This document shows, piece by piece, positions 1 to 12,871 of a stretch of DNA of 64,000 nt; positions within the stretch are counted from its first letter, which is position 1, and every line of letters starts with the position of its first letter. A model generated the notes under the pieces. That model saw only the letters and a program-made list of their open reading frames with translations. It ran no database searches and was not told where the DNA came from. Source of the stretch: Cordia subcordata (lineage: Eukaryota > Streptophyta > Magnoliopsida > Boraginales > Cordiaceae); NCBI GenBank assembly GCA_028554755.1, contig JAPTOF010000002.1:26903001-26967000 (forward strand), in the 5' to 3' direction. The position numbers were made by a program, and so were the translations under genes.

Positions 1-1985
1 CTTGGACAAATAATTTTATAATATTTCAATATTATTATTGTAGCCACTTTTCAAGGTCTCCATAGTCTCTCCTATTGTCATTTTCAGTCGTAATATTTTA
101 TTTTGACATTTGAAGACGAAATTTTTACTACTTTTGGCGAAAAGGTGTATGGATTTTGACAGGAATATACGTCTAAGCTCAAAGAGAAGTTAAAATTAGA
201 AAGCGAAACTTTTCATTAATTGCTTCAAGATTTGATAATGAGTAGAATTACAATGTCTTACTTCCCAACAACTTTTTGATTATATTATTTGGAAAATAAT
301 GCACGTGCCATTCGTAATACTTTCATTCTTCAAGCTTAGTTAACCATGAGCTGCAAGCCAATCATAAAAGATACATAGGTGATTGCAGCCAATGTTTTAA
401 AAATTAGACCAGCGCTAGTGAACCGGTCACCTTGTTAGTTTTCGGGTCAGTTGATTTGACTGGATAGACCACTGGTCCAACCAGACTGATGTCTATATGA
501 CACCATTTTCATATTCTTAGCCTTGTGTATATCTAGTAAAGAATAAAGGATAAAAAAAGAACATAATTTATATGTATAATATATGTATAAATATTTTTAA
601 AAAGACCTAAATACATTACAATGTTCCAAAAAATTAACATAAATAACAACATAAGTATCTTTGACAATCAAATATTCAAAACAAAATCCCCATGTTTAAC
701 AAACTAAAATAACAAAATTACACGAAATCAAGTTTGACTAGTTCTATCTAGACCGGCCGATACATTGATTCTAATTGGTTTTTTCCAGTTTTTGTTTTTC
801 TTGGTTAGAGATGTTGTTCGGCTCGCTTGCTTCACTGGTTCCCATTTCAACTAGTTCGACTGGTTGATCCGATTAGATTTTAAAAACACTTGTTGTAGCT
901 AAAATCAACCATTCTAAACTTCAATGTATCAAATGGATAGCAAATCGAACAACAAATTGGGTGGTCAAGGAGTACTTAAACGATAGAGTTGGCAACGACT
1001 ATAGATCTCAAACATTCCCCTTCCTTTCAAGAAAGTTTTTGCCACTAATGTATATCCATTATGCTAAGTAAAAACTTTGTTCATATTAGGATCATTTAGA
1101 GCTTTTCCCATATATATCTACTTTTTAGTTTGGAAGCCTAAGAGGAATTTATTTGTTTTTAAGAGTTCTTTTTACATATAAAAAAAAATAGTTTAATTTC
1201 TTGCAAATTTGTATAAAAGTTGGGAGTACATACATGTCCTCCGATTATATCTTCTAAATTGTCCATACTAACAATTCACCTTTCTCTTCCAAAGGGGGAT
1301 TTAAGTATATAACCAAATGTAATTTTGGGCTAAGGCTGACTTTCGTTCCTGCTCAAAGAATGGGTCTTATAGTTAAGTTGCCTTCAGCCTTTGCATTTGA
1401 GGGCCAATCTCCATCCGGCCCAAGAAAATCTTTGCACGCCTCTGTTACCTTTTGGGAGGCCTATGTCCCATAGAAGAAGTCTTACTCCTATTAACATAGG
1501 AACTGTAAGTGGAAGCAAAGGTATGATTCACGTATATTGATTTGTTTGTTCCATAGCCACAAATCCTATTGTATTCATTGAGATCTGTTGACTTTGGATT
1601 CCGTTCTATTGCAAATAAATGATCTCAGGATAGATGCATTGGGATCTTAAAATTATATAATAATGGAAACAGTAATCCTAGTCGCCATCTTTATATCTTG
1701 TTGACTTGTAAATTTTATTGGGTACGCCTTAAATTCCTCTATAACACATTCTGCAACATACTATTATAATTATATCAATCATCACTTTAGCGAAACAAAT
1801 GATGATCTTTTTCAATCTCTTACGAGGCACACACAAATGACAAATTACATTATTCCCTTGGGTTATTGTAATGTAGTAGATTGTATACACTGACCAGCTA
1901 TTTGTACAATGTAAAAAACGCAACACTATTCCGACAAAAAAAAAAAAAACGCAACACTAGGATTTGTGTAAGCGGCACCAGTCCA
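1..1985. other. Intergenic region downstream of the SULTR3;3-like gene
   Basis: No gene is recognisable here. The part just below 1985 should hold the 3' UTR of the minus-strand transporter. Positions 393-890 form an inverted-repeat element that is listed separately. Short open frames here are AT-rich chance frames with no domain-like composition. Confidence 0.6.
393..890. mobile_element. MITE-like inverted-repeat element, about 0.5 kb
   Basis: The left end (TGTTTTAAAAATTAGACC, 393-410) matches the reverse complement of the right end (871-890) with a few mismatches and one indel. Both flanks carry similar blocks rich in ccggt, gactgg and ggtcc, so the ends could fold back on each other. No coding capacity is seen. 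Size and ends suggest a non-autonomous DNA transposon. I could not define a clean target-site duplication, so the superfamily is open. Confidence 0.45.
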
Positions 1986-4900
1986 TCAGCAGTCTCTGAG
2001 TCCAACCATTTTGGGCCCAAGACAAGCATCTACAGCCTCAGCAACAGAGACAAAAATCCACTTTCTTCCAATTTTATCAACAAACTTGGCTACCTTTAGT
2101 TTGTCTATCACCTGCCACCTTGGGTTGGCCATGGCTAACTGCCAAAAAGAAAATATGACATGCATCTGTTAGCGTTTTTTCGGTTTTCTTTTAATAATAT
2201 TCCATCCCCTAACGTAACCTCGTTCTCTGCACCTATCCCTAATTTCTTATGAGTTTATTCGAACTTAAGTTATCACTATTGATTTCTTATGAGTTTATTC
2301 GAACTTAAGTTATCACTATTGGAGAATAATATATGTGCTAGCTTAGAGCATAAAGAATGTTAGAAATTTGAATGCTAGAGAAAATGGAAAACATAGAGAA
2401 TAGAGCCTCACATTTATTCCTTGAGATATCAATGTCTTGAGCAGTTCTTCTAGGACAATGATTCCTGATGTATCGATGGTCGTCACATCTGTCACGTTCA
2501 AATTAATTAGTATCATATTCATGAACAAATATATCTCCAATGTGAATGTTAGATTCTTGAATGGATTTAAACTTACTCGACAAATCAAGTACCAATGTAC
2601 AAATTTTTTCTTTACTATTTCCTTCAATATCATCATCCTCTTTCGTCCAACTTAATATCCTGAAATAGGCAGCGAACATTAGTTATTGTTGCCATGTCCG
2701 TAAGCAAGACAAGCGTTGTAACTTAAGAAAAACTTAACATGTATTCTACTAACAAAGGACATTACAATTTTGGTCAACGGCAAATAATTCATGACAAAGA
2801 TCAAATAATTTCAACAAACAGCATATGGTATACCTCTCTCTGATGAAACTAGCATTTGCAAAACAAAGGGAACCAGAATTGATGCGGATTATCAAGATGC
2901 CTGAAGTTTTTGTGGCCATGGGGTATTGCGAGATGCCCCCAAATATATCTGTTCCAGGAAGCCGCCCTAGTTCTTCTGTACTTGGTCGAATTGAACTTAC
3001 TAGTGCCTTCACAAATGAGATAACAACCTGCAATATTAACATCAAAATATTACTAATTATTTCTCATCCACAAATCTTTCACTTTTTCTAAGAATAATTA
3101 TTTTGGCTTGAATCTAATATTCTAAGATAATTAACAAAAATTATTAGTTAAATTCACAAAGAGCTTGGGTAACTGACTTAATACTTCCACGGACAATATG
3201 TGTGTAAAATTAGTTCTCCTTAAAGATCAGGTATCCTAGGCGGACACTTCAGACTAACAAGTAAAACTGATTTTAAAATTTTTAGAAATAATTATTTAAG
3301 TTTTAAAATGTACTATTTTGAAATAATTAATCAAAAGTATTATTAATTCAATTTTGCAAAACGTATAAATTATTAAATTATCACTTCTCCCACTATTGTT
3401 GTACATCACGTTATAAGATTTTTGTGTGCAGGAGCTGCCAGGCATAAAGTTAGTGAAGCCAATGGCCGCTACTGACAATTTGCAAACAAAGACACACTAC
3501 ATAGGGTTGACCAGAATCAGCTATTCTCTATCGGACAATACACAAATTGCAGGAATCGACTGACGCATTTGACTCTATCATGCGTGAGATGGACCTACTG
3601 GTTCACAAGCCTCTAAAGTTTTCTTCTTATTTCGAATCTTGTGTTACATCAAAGTCCATTTCAACAAAAAAAAGACTCCTAAATTTATTTATTAGATACT
3701 TTCTTCATACTTTTGTTCATAACACACAAAAGTTAGACGAATAACACGGAATGCACCCTTCCATGATTGGGTCATACAAAGATCGAATAACGTTTTCGAA
3801 CTCAAACTCCGAGCCTATAAGCGAAACGCATTATAGGCATAAATCATAATAATAATTACTTAACTTAAAATAGTATTTAAGTTATTATTTATACCATAAC
3901 GCCCAGGTATTATTCATTCCATAAACTGATATGGAATACTACAAAGATCCTGGTTGAAGACCTGATTAAAACATAACAGGTTACAACTCTCCAAACTAAC
4001 ACGGGACACCACAAACATACCCTTTGAGGACCTCATCCCAAAAAACCGATATGGGACATGACAGACTGTAGCTGACTGGATATTGTTGTCATGTTATTCA
4101 GATATATGGGAGTTGAAAGATAAATTTCAAGTACCGCAACAAGAAGGCCAATTTCCACCGAGCCAAACAAGACGCCAAAGAAAGCACCGATGCAGACAAT
4201 GAAATCAAGCTTGTCCACCTTCCAGATGTGGTATGCTTCATTTACGTCAACAAGTCCAGGCAGAGCAGATAAGATGATTGATGCGAGGATTGCTACTGGT
4301 GTGTAGTACAGCAGCTTGGTGAACAATTCCAAGCAGATGAGCACTGTGATAGCCATCACTATATTTGATACTACAGTTTCACACCCTGCACTGAAATTCA
4401 CTGCTGTCCTCGAGAATGAACCTGTGATAATCATCATGCAAAGAAAATTTTTATTAACACCAAATAATAATATTAAGGAACTTAAAAGGTGGTAAATAGC
4501 TTAGTTCCGGTAGGTCATGGTCAACGTGAACTTATGATAGGCGAGGGATAAGAAAATTTAGGACTCGTTTAAATTGGTTTTATTTATAAGTTGTTTTTTC
4601 TTAAACTTTTGAAGAAAAATGCTATTTTAAGAAGTTAAAAATTTTGACTTTTGGAAAAGGCAAAAACTGTGTTTTTTTTTTATTTGAGTTCTAACTTTTT
4701 TCTTTTCAAAATTCAATTCAAATATTTATTGCAAAAAAGATGTGCTTTTTGGTTTTGGAGAGGGGAGGGGGGAGTGCTTTTCTATAGAAAAGCCAATTCT
4801 AATTTTAGAAATTAGATTTTATTTACGCTTTACTTTATGACTCGTTTCATATTAAGGTTCAGGACTTAAAATCAATGAGTTTTATTCTTCTTTTTTGAAA

Positions 4901-6983
4901 TCCAAAGAAGTAATTAATTGAACCATCGATAGAAATTCGATGGGAACTCACTAAAAGTAAAGATTACTACATGGTTTGAGTAGCCCATATTAAACAAGAC
5001 ATTAGTAGCTAAATGAATGGGCTCACCAGTTGCAACATAGCAAGAAGTTAAAGACCCCACAATGTTCATGCAGCCCATGGCAAGCATTTCCTTGTTTCCA
5101 TCAAGATGGTAGCCTTTGATGGAAGCAAAAGATCTTCCAACAGCAATGGCTTCCTGGAGCAAAATTGTGACTCTTCTCATCATAATCATCTAGTTTTAGG
5201 GACAGCAATAATGGAAGAGATAAATATTCTTTTAAAAAGAAAGAGAGAGAAGAGACTGACAGTGAGAGCAATGACTGCACAAATTAGTCCAATTTTTGCT
5301 GCCTCCCCAACATGTGGGCTATTGAATTGTAACTGGTGAACTGAACTTGGATTTAGACCTCCATTGAAGTGCTTCACAATTTGGACTCCATGCTTATCAG
5401 CTTTGGTCAGATACACTATCAAAGTGGATACTATGACTGACACTAGCGGAGCAATGGCTGGTAACCAGAAGAACTTCTTGTTCTTTCTGCCCTGCAGTTT
5501 GTCACAACAAACCCCCGGATTTGCCAAGTCAAATAGTGACCGTTAAGAATTATCGGGTTTTATTATAAAATCAATTAGTACTAGGAGAAGTGGCTCGAGT
5601 ATTTATGGTGGTCTTTGATTTTATGATTTTTCCGTGTCGTGAAGAAAGAGAGACTGGAAACCGGGTACTTACAATGTGTCTTGTTGCTAGGATGAAAATG
5701 AGGAATGAGCAACCAAGGACAAAATTCAGAGGATACCACTGTCAAAAAATTGGAAACAAGTAATCTTGGTGTCAAAAAATTGTGAAAATCACAACACCAC
5801 ACATCAAGCAGTCAATCAACCGTTCCGTAAACCATCATAATACTAAGATTAGTAGGACTTCCATCGACCGAAAGTAATCAAATAAAACGAACAAGAAAAG
5901 GAAAAGACAGAAAAGTCACTGTAATAAGTGCTTACTGAATGATGAAGTGATGAGATCACAGACTTCATGACAGAGATCACATCTGTTTTTGTGGTAAAAT
6001 GACTTATTGCAAACAGCCCCTTCAGTTGCTGAAGACCAATTACGATGGCTGCACCAGCCATGAATCCAACTATGGCAGCATGTGACAGAAAATCCACAAG
6101 AAATCCCAACCTGAGATTAAATGAAAATGAGCAAAAAAAAAAAATGTTTTTAGCTTAATCTTAACACAGATTTGAAAAGAAAGAAGCCATCTTCTTCTAA
6201 TGAAAAACCACCTGAATATTCCAAAGGCTGCCTGGAAAGTCCCAGCAAAGAAAGTAACAGTGAAAACAAGCCTTGTGTAACCAGAAGGATCAACAGCAGG
6301 GTCTATTACACCTGGAATCAAAGCAGATAGCAGCAAAGAAACCACAGCCACTGGACCAATGGCGATCTCTCTTGAACTTCCCATGACAGCATAGATCAGA
6401 GGCGGCACGACGCTCGTATCTGATGACAAAATCATACACCCAGCATTGGATACATAAACGAAAGAAACACATAGTTTTTGAGTATAACATGTTCTGAAAC
6501 TTACACAGGCCGTATTGAGGATCGAGTTTCGCTAGATTAGCATATCCTATACTCTGCATACAAAGTGCAGAACACAATGATGATCAGTTTTTCAATTTTT
6601 GATAGAGCAACAGAAAGAAGTAAAAGTAACATGCCATTTAATGCGACCTGAGGAATGCAAAGACTGGCAAGAGTTAAGCCAGCCATTAAGTCATGCTTGA
6701 ACTTGGCAGGGTTATAGTTTCTCCCCCATTGAAGCACTGGAAAAAGTCCTTGCAAGAATGAAAAAGCAGCTTTTGAAGCAGATTTCTTCCTGGAGGAAGA
6801 TGATGATGGCTTGTTTTCTCCATTAGGCAACAACTTTTTTCTTATGGAATCAGCAACTTGATGCCACAGGCTTGGTGGGGCAGGAGAATCAAGCAGCCAC
6901 CGGGCTCTCTCCGCCCGTCGTACATCGTCTACATCAAGCATCTGCACCTCCATGCCACTGCTCTCACTAGGCAAAGAACCCAT
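1986..6983 (-). CDS. SULTR3;3: Group 3 sulfate transporter, SULTR3;3-like (12 exons, intact)
   Basis: SLC26/SulP-family H+/sulfate cotransporter of a membrane; Arabidopsis group 3 members are low-affinity or plastid sulfate carriers. Coding exons in transcript order: 6983-6648, 6553-6505, 6419-6212, 6110-5936, 5738-5673, 5491-5261, 5153-5027, 4421-4135, 3027-2834, 2659-2577, 2488-2412, 2138-1986. They join in phase to 662 codons including the TGA stop, near the usual family length of 630-660. Seen directly: [20 protein letters not shown] and [10 protein letters not shown] (SulP signature) in exons 2-3, multiple hydrophobic helices, [13 protein letters not shown] in exon 8, and a C-terminal STAS domain with IDTSGI in exon 11. 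The last exon is easy to miss because it lies 273 nt beyond exon 11. Motif wording fits SULTR3;3 better than other groups. The N-terminus ([10 protein letters not shown]) is the first in-frame ATG. No frameshift or internal stop is found. Confidence 0.95.
2241..2320. repeat. 40-bp tandem duplication in the last intron of the SULTR3;3-like gene
   Basis: Two adjacent 40-bp units (2241-2280 and 2281-2320) differ only at the first base. They lie in the intron 2139-2411. The near identity indicates a recent duplication. Confidence 0.9.
4561..4803. mobile_element. MITE-like element inside an intron of the SULTR3;3-like gene
   Basis: The left end has ttaaattggtttt and the right end has aaaagccaattctaa, which are near inverted repeats. 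The interior alternates poly-T and poly-A blocks with the motif gaagttaaaa. Similar ends and interior occur at 8281-8400, 32336-32560 and 33825-34025, so this is one copy of a dispersed family. It lies within the intron 4422-5026 and does not touch a splice site. Confidence 0.5.
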
Positions 6984-9537
6984 TGGTTTGTTTTGAAGTG
7001 TTTGGGTGAACTCTGAGAAGCTATATCTACTGTTGGAAACAAACCTGTTTGTTTTAGCTTAGCTTAGCTCATAACTAAACTTGGAAGCCTTAAGAAATAC
7101 AACAATTTTTTAATGTTGAAACGAACGGCCCTTTTTATTATTCCACAATTATTGGATACAAGTCTTTTTGCTTTCTCTTCCTCTCTTTTATTTTTTTTTC
7201 TTCTCCTTTTTCCCCTTTCCTTATATCTTCCTTTACTTCATATTCTTCTTTTGTTTGGGTATATATAGCTGCAGAAAAAGCAAATCTCTGTAGTCTTTGG
7301 GGGCACCATTCGATGCCATTGAATTATAAGAGACTTCATGAAAGAAATAGAGAATCTTTCAATTTTTAACTTTTCTTCCCCCGTTTTTCACTTTACAATT
7401 TGAGTTATATTGCCAACAATTAATTGATGCCTGTCTTCTTTTCACCTTTTTCATCTATTCATAAGACAGTAGAAAAATGCGATCAAAAGATACCTCATAT
7501 ACAGACTTAATAGGAGTTACGGTGTTATATGCGTCAAATTGTGATATTTTTTTCTTCCTTTTCTTTTTAAATGGAGGTTACGGTAAATTAGTAAATGATT
7601 ATAGTTGGAGATTATAGTAGGAGAAGAGACTTCTCTTGCATCATTCCCGATAAAAGACTTCTTGTATTTTTTGAAAAAGCTTTTGATTTTTTACCAAAGT
7701 ATGATCTTACAACAGCTGGAGTAAGATCATATGAGCAACATATCTGGCGACATCTGAACACATGGCGAGCGTTTGTTAAGAAATACGTAGCACTTATCTC
7801 ACGAGGACAAATCACAACATCCACCATGAGCATAAGATGTTACACTACTTTAACCAATGTTTATTTGTTCTACGATGGAAGTTATGTTTTATATCATCAT
7901 ATCTGACCTGGGTTGATATCTGAGTTGGGTGTTAATTTAGATTTGTTCATTTACATATAATCTTGTAAGGTCAGTCTCCAAATGTTTAAAAAGCACTTTT
8001 TGGTTCGTGCTCAAGGCTAATATATATAAGATTATGTAGTCTCTAAAGATGTTCCAATGGTAAAAATTAGAATTTGACATGGTTCACAAATTGAATTTGA
8101 ACTCTATCTCCTACTGTAGATTGAGTATTCTAACTTACCTAATGATTGGATTGTAGAGTTAGCCACCAAAAATTTATTAATTAATGGTCGGGTTAAGTTA
8201 ATTTGCCTCGTATCCCAAAAAAAAAAAATCTGAAAAGCATTTAAGATCATGTACATCTCTACAAAAGGTCCATAATTGATTTTAAGGTTCGGTTAAATCG
8301 ATTTTTCTTAAAAGTTTTTTTTTTTTTTGAAAATCATATTTTTTGAGAAGTTAAAATTTTTTACTTCAAAGAAAACATGAATTTGAGCCCTTTTTTTCCC
8401 CAAGTTGATGCTCCTCCACCAATGGATCTGTAAATTTCTGTCTTTCTAAACATGATGATAGATGAATATATGCGCCCCAAAAGAAATTTGATAGCAGCCA
8501 TTTGGGATTAGCTTTGCTGTTGACAGTTCCAAAATTAATCATTGTCGAATATCATCCCAGGATGCAAGATCGACCTTTTGGACAACCAACTTTGAACCAA
8601 CCAAATCTCTAAATCGTGGTGGTGAAGGTACAAGAGAAGAAAAATGTCTAATTATCAATTTTGTAGGCTACAGTGATATATTCCTATTCTATCCTTGTGT
8701 TTGGTTAAAATTGTACAAAATATTCTGTGCTTCAAATTAAAATTTAATATCCCTTATATTATAAAGAATGTTGTACAATTTTCAAGACGATTGTGTAACA
8801 TTTTTTATAATTTAGGGATATTAGCAACATTCTTTAACATAAAATATCATATTAATTAGTTCCAAAATCACAAGAAATAGCATATATACGACTTTGAAAA
8901 AACATAGGATGGTGTAATTAAGTAAATTTTATCCAATTCCTAAATATAGTATTAGCAAGTCTTAGATGCCCTTAACAAATAAATAATGAGAGAAGAACAA
9001 AGTCTCCACCTATAACATACATTTAACTGAAAGGTTAGCAAATAGCAAATCATGCTATCTTGATCCTAGGCAGAGATTGCTCCATCTGTATATATTAAAG
9101 CCAAACCAATATTGCACTAGAATATTTTCAGTACATTTTTTTTTGGTTAATTCATCTATTAAATATTTTGTTAGTACAATATTTTCAGTACTTTTTTTTT
9201 TTGGATAATTCATCTATTAAATATTTTGTATTCTTAAGGTTGTCGTGCACAAAAGTGCACTGGTGAAGCATTACATTTTCCAATGAAAAGAAGCAAAGAA
9301 AATTGCATTTATCTTTTGATGTGAATAAGAATTGGAGGATTTAAGTATAATAATTGTATTTATATTTTTATCCAAAACTAAGGAACAAACATGTCCACAT
9401 ATACGAAAAGGAGAGATGTATTTAATAAGCTACGTAAATGTTTGCGGGTCAGAATAGTGTCAACACTAACCTCCCTTAAGTATGAATATTGTAAAGCTAT
9501 ACGTCCAGATTCTTGTTACAAGAAACTGCGTGTGTAG
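6984..9537. other. Promoter/intergenic region between SULTR3;3-like gene and the virus copy
   Basis: The first 300 bp probably hold the transporter leader and promoter. A perfect 10-bp inverted repeat (atgatcttac / gtaagatcat, 7701-7710 and 7721-7730) lies inside a short open frame at 7595-7906. A MITE-like fragment lies at 8281-8400. A short direct duplication around 9130-9230 repeats the string ttcatctattaaatattttg. No gene is supported. Confidence 0.5.
7261..7271 (-). promoter_or_regulatory. Candidate TATA box for the SULTR3;3-like gene
   Basis: Read on the minus strand this is ctatatatacc, about 280 bp upstream of the ATG at 6983. The DNA between is a purine-rich minus-strand leader (7140-7255). 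Position and sequence fit a core promoter, but TATA-like strings are common in this AT-rich DNA. Confidence 0.35.
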
Positions 9538-10413
9538 GATAAAATTAAATTGATAATAAAAGATGATATTGATGTATATACATCAGAGTATAAGTTCTTG
9601 CATATAGGACTTGTTCAAGTTGCTTTTAAACCTTTAACCTTATCTGGTTTGCCTGAATCATTTTTGGTTGCATTACGTGATGCGCGTAATCTTAATTGGA
9701 AACAATCTCTCATGGGGATCATGGAATCTAGTCTTGCGCATGGTCCAATTTATTTTAATATATATCCTAATTTGCAATTATCTTTGTCTGATGTCAATAT
9801 ACTTGATGCGTTAACTTTATACGTGAAGACGCATGGATATAATTATATTTCAGGAACGGAAGTTAGTTGTATATGTTATAGGGTTTATTTTAAGCTTTTA
9901 TATACTTTGAATCCAAAGTGTAAGTTGATAAATACTAATCAACAAGAAACTATTTTATTTGAAACTAACTTTAATAGATCTAAAATAACAACTCGTAGAT
10001 CTATTAGATGGGATGAAATAAATTTTCCTAAAATATGGTTAGCTGAAAAAATTATTCCAGCACAACCCATAATAAATGAAGATTTGGTGGATACAATTCA
10101 AACATCCACTGGTGATATTCAGATCCACTTTCATAGGAAGAGTACAGGATCTAATAATTTAGGTTTAGGAACGTCTAGGTATTCTAGATCTGCTTCAACC
10201 CATTATCATATTTCACCTATAGATTATAGAGTAGAACTACCTAATACAGTTGCTAGTTCTTTTTCTAAATCAATAGGTCATGATACTCTAGGAAGTAGAG
10301 TTCAAGGTTTTAAAATAAATGAAGAAAATATAGTTCAAGGTATTTATAATAATACTGAAAGAGAAGATTTTAGACCAGAAATAACTGAGTCAGAACTCAA
10401 TTTCCCTGTTTAA
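9538..10413 (+). pseudogene. Pararetroviral movement protein, N-terminally truncated
   Basis: This is an open frame of about 290 codons without an initiating ATG: an in-frame TAG at 9535-9537 precedes it and the first in-frame ATG comes only around residue 55. It resembles the 30K-superfamily cell-to-cell movement protein of caulimovirids. Landmarks are HIGLVQVAFKPL near the start, LRDARN and the segment GIMESSLAHGPIYFNIYP, and the later block RRSIRWDEINFPKIW. The C-terminal third is polar and low in hydrophobics, as usual. The stop TAA overlaps the next ORF's ATG (TAATG at 10411-10415). The missing N-terminus fits linearisation within this gene. Confidence 0.8.
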
Positions 10414-12870
10414 TGGATAACAGAATTAGAATTGATTTTAGTCTAGGAAGCCCAGCTAGGAAACAAATACAAGCTGAGTTCCAAATACCCATTTATAATG
10501 ACTTTAGGGTTTGGTTTGCCAAGAATATACCTCTTGAGGAGAGAAATATCCTCCAGATTAGTTCTATAAATATTTAGAACAGATTAATGAAATCAAAGAT
10601 TTTATTCCTTGGTTTTTAGATAATTATCTAGGACAACATATAAATGTCTTCGAAAGAATTTGGAAATTAAAAAATGGTGAGGAAGTTGAATCTACTTATC
10701 CTCCAACGACACAACCTATATTTATGGAAAAAGATAGGGTTAGGCTATATGCTAATGCTTTCTTTAATCTGCAAGAAAATGAAACTTTGCAGGACACAAC
10801 AAAACAAATTAATGATGTGGTAAAACAAAATAATTTTACTAATCTTTATTTAGTAGCCTTAGGAGAACAATTAATGGTTCTTAATAATAGGTTATTAAAA
10901 ATATATATGGCTATAGAAGATATTAAGAAATCTCTTAGTGAATCTAAAACTGAGAGTAGTGGAGAGAAAATGAAAGCCAATCCTATTCAACCTCCACCAG
11001 AAATAAAAATCTTCATACTTGAACCAATAAGTGAATTTGAAAAACTTCTTGCTGATAAATTTAAGACATTAAAAATTAATGTTATAACTCAAGAAGATGT
11101 TCCTGATTTAATTGAAATTATTCAACAACAACAATTGTTAATGATACTCTTAATAAAATGAAGGGTTTTAATCATAAATTTGCCCAAAAATCGGTCCAAC
11201 AAAAATTTTATTATTCTAGACCGACCCCTCAAGATTTATTATTTGAAGAACCATCTTATGAACAGACTTACTATAATGGTAAGACAATATATGAATGGAA
11301 TATTGATAGTTTAACAGATCAACAAATTTATAATACTATACATAGAATGATAATGTATTCTACTATCTGTAAATAATATGATAATACAGATAAAAATATT
11401 ACTTTAATGATAATAGCAGGTTTTACTGGCCAATTAAAAGGATGGTGGGAAAATTATCTTCAAGAATCCCAAAGACAAACCATACTTAATTCAGTAAAAC
11501 AAGAACAGGGTCAGACAACCCAAGATGCAGTTTATTCACTGACAATAAATATTTGTGAACATTTCATAGGTAGGTTCACAACAAATACTGAGAATATTAG
11601 GTCACTCTTATTAAATCTTAAGTGTCCTACTTTAACCTCATTTAGATGGTACAAGGATGTATTCCTTAGTCGCGTCATGCAATTACCTGAAGCGAATCAA
11701 GGTCATTGAAAGTCTAAGTTTATTGATGGTCTTCCACACCTATTTGCCGAAAGAGTAAAGAAAACTCTTAGAATAGGCATGTCAACCATAGATTATGATA
11801 ATCTAACCTATGGAACAATAATGGGAAAATGTATTCAAGAAGGTTTAGCTTTGTGTAATGAAATTAAGCTTAACCAACAAATTAAAAAATAAAATCTTAC
11901 AAAAAAAAAGTCAATTAGGACAATTCTGTAATCAATTTGGGATTGATATACCTCAATCAGGTAAGAAAATATATAAAAAACCTATGATTCAAAAGTTTAC
12001 TTCCCCTAGTTATCAGAAAAAAAAATAGCTGCTAGGAGGGAAAGAAAACAACTTAGATTAGAAGCTAAGAAAAAACGTGGTTATAAAAAATCACATAATA
12101 AGAATAAAATACCCACTTGTTATAAATGTGGCAAAATCGGACATTATGCTCATAGACGCTATTTGAAAAAGAAAATTAAGGCTTTAGATATTGATAAAAG
12201 TCTTAAGGATAGTTTGTTGAAAAAAATGCTTGTCTCGAATTCAGACATGAAGTCTAATTCTGAATCTGATTTCACACAATCCTCTCAATCCTCAGAGGAT
12301 CTCTATTACCTTCATAATCAAGAAACTGAATCAAAATTTATTAGTTCTTCAGATGAGGATAAAAAACCTAATAAAGGTTGTCAGATGTGTATTAATAAAA
12401 TATAAAGTGAGGAGGAAAATAATTATTGTAAAATCCTTTCTCAATTTAAGGATTTTCAATTAAATGTTTTAACCAATGATAATATCATTGAACTTTTAAG
12501 AATAGGTAAAGATTCTGAAGTTAGAAATAAAATTTTAGAATCTTTAGGAAAAGAAAAAGAACCTCAAGAGACAATAGAAGTTTCACAGAGGAATTTTATA
12601 CCTTACACTCTTAAGGAAGTTAGGAGAAGGTTAGAAGAAAAAGATAAAGTTCTTCATCATCTACTACTATTCAGGATCTTCAGTCAGAAGTCAATAACCT
12701 GAAGACAGAGATAAAAAATTTATCTCAAGAAAATATTATAATAAAAACCCAGTTAGGAAGTCTAACTGATAGGTTAGATAGTTTTGATAAAGGTAAGACT
12801 ATAGTCCAGGAATCTTTAGGACAATCAAGTAGTTGTGAGTTACAACCATTTTTAGGTAAGATGGAATATA
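10413..12870 (+). pseudogene. Pararetroviral coat protein region with damaged zinc knuckle
   Basis: The frame begins at the ATG overlapping the movement-protein stop and is interrupted repeatedly. There are frame changes before 10724 and near 11158, and in-frame stops at 11374-11376, about 11707-11709 and beyond. Recognisable pieces are a coiled-coil-like region (10724-11160), the capsid core around 11407-11760 containing GFTGQLKGWWENYL, a basic stretch, and a CCHC-type zinc knuckle at about 12117-12160. The knuckle reads CYKCGKIGHYAHRR: the fourth ligand position is Arg (codon CGC) rather than Cys. Downstream the sequence is acidic and Ser-rich (12240-12360), then coiled-coil-like up to the LTR insertion. 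In caulimovirids this protein packages the DNA genome. Confidence 0.8.
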
Positions 12871-12871
12871 T

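Noticed and set aside
2343..2636. Premature end of the SULTR3;3-like gene after IDTSGI
   Set aside because: A further in-phase exon at 2138-1986 with acceptor, the expected NPRW block and a stop completes the STAS domain.
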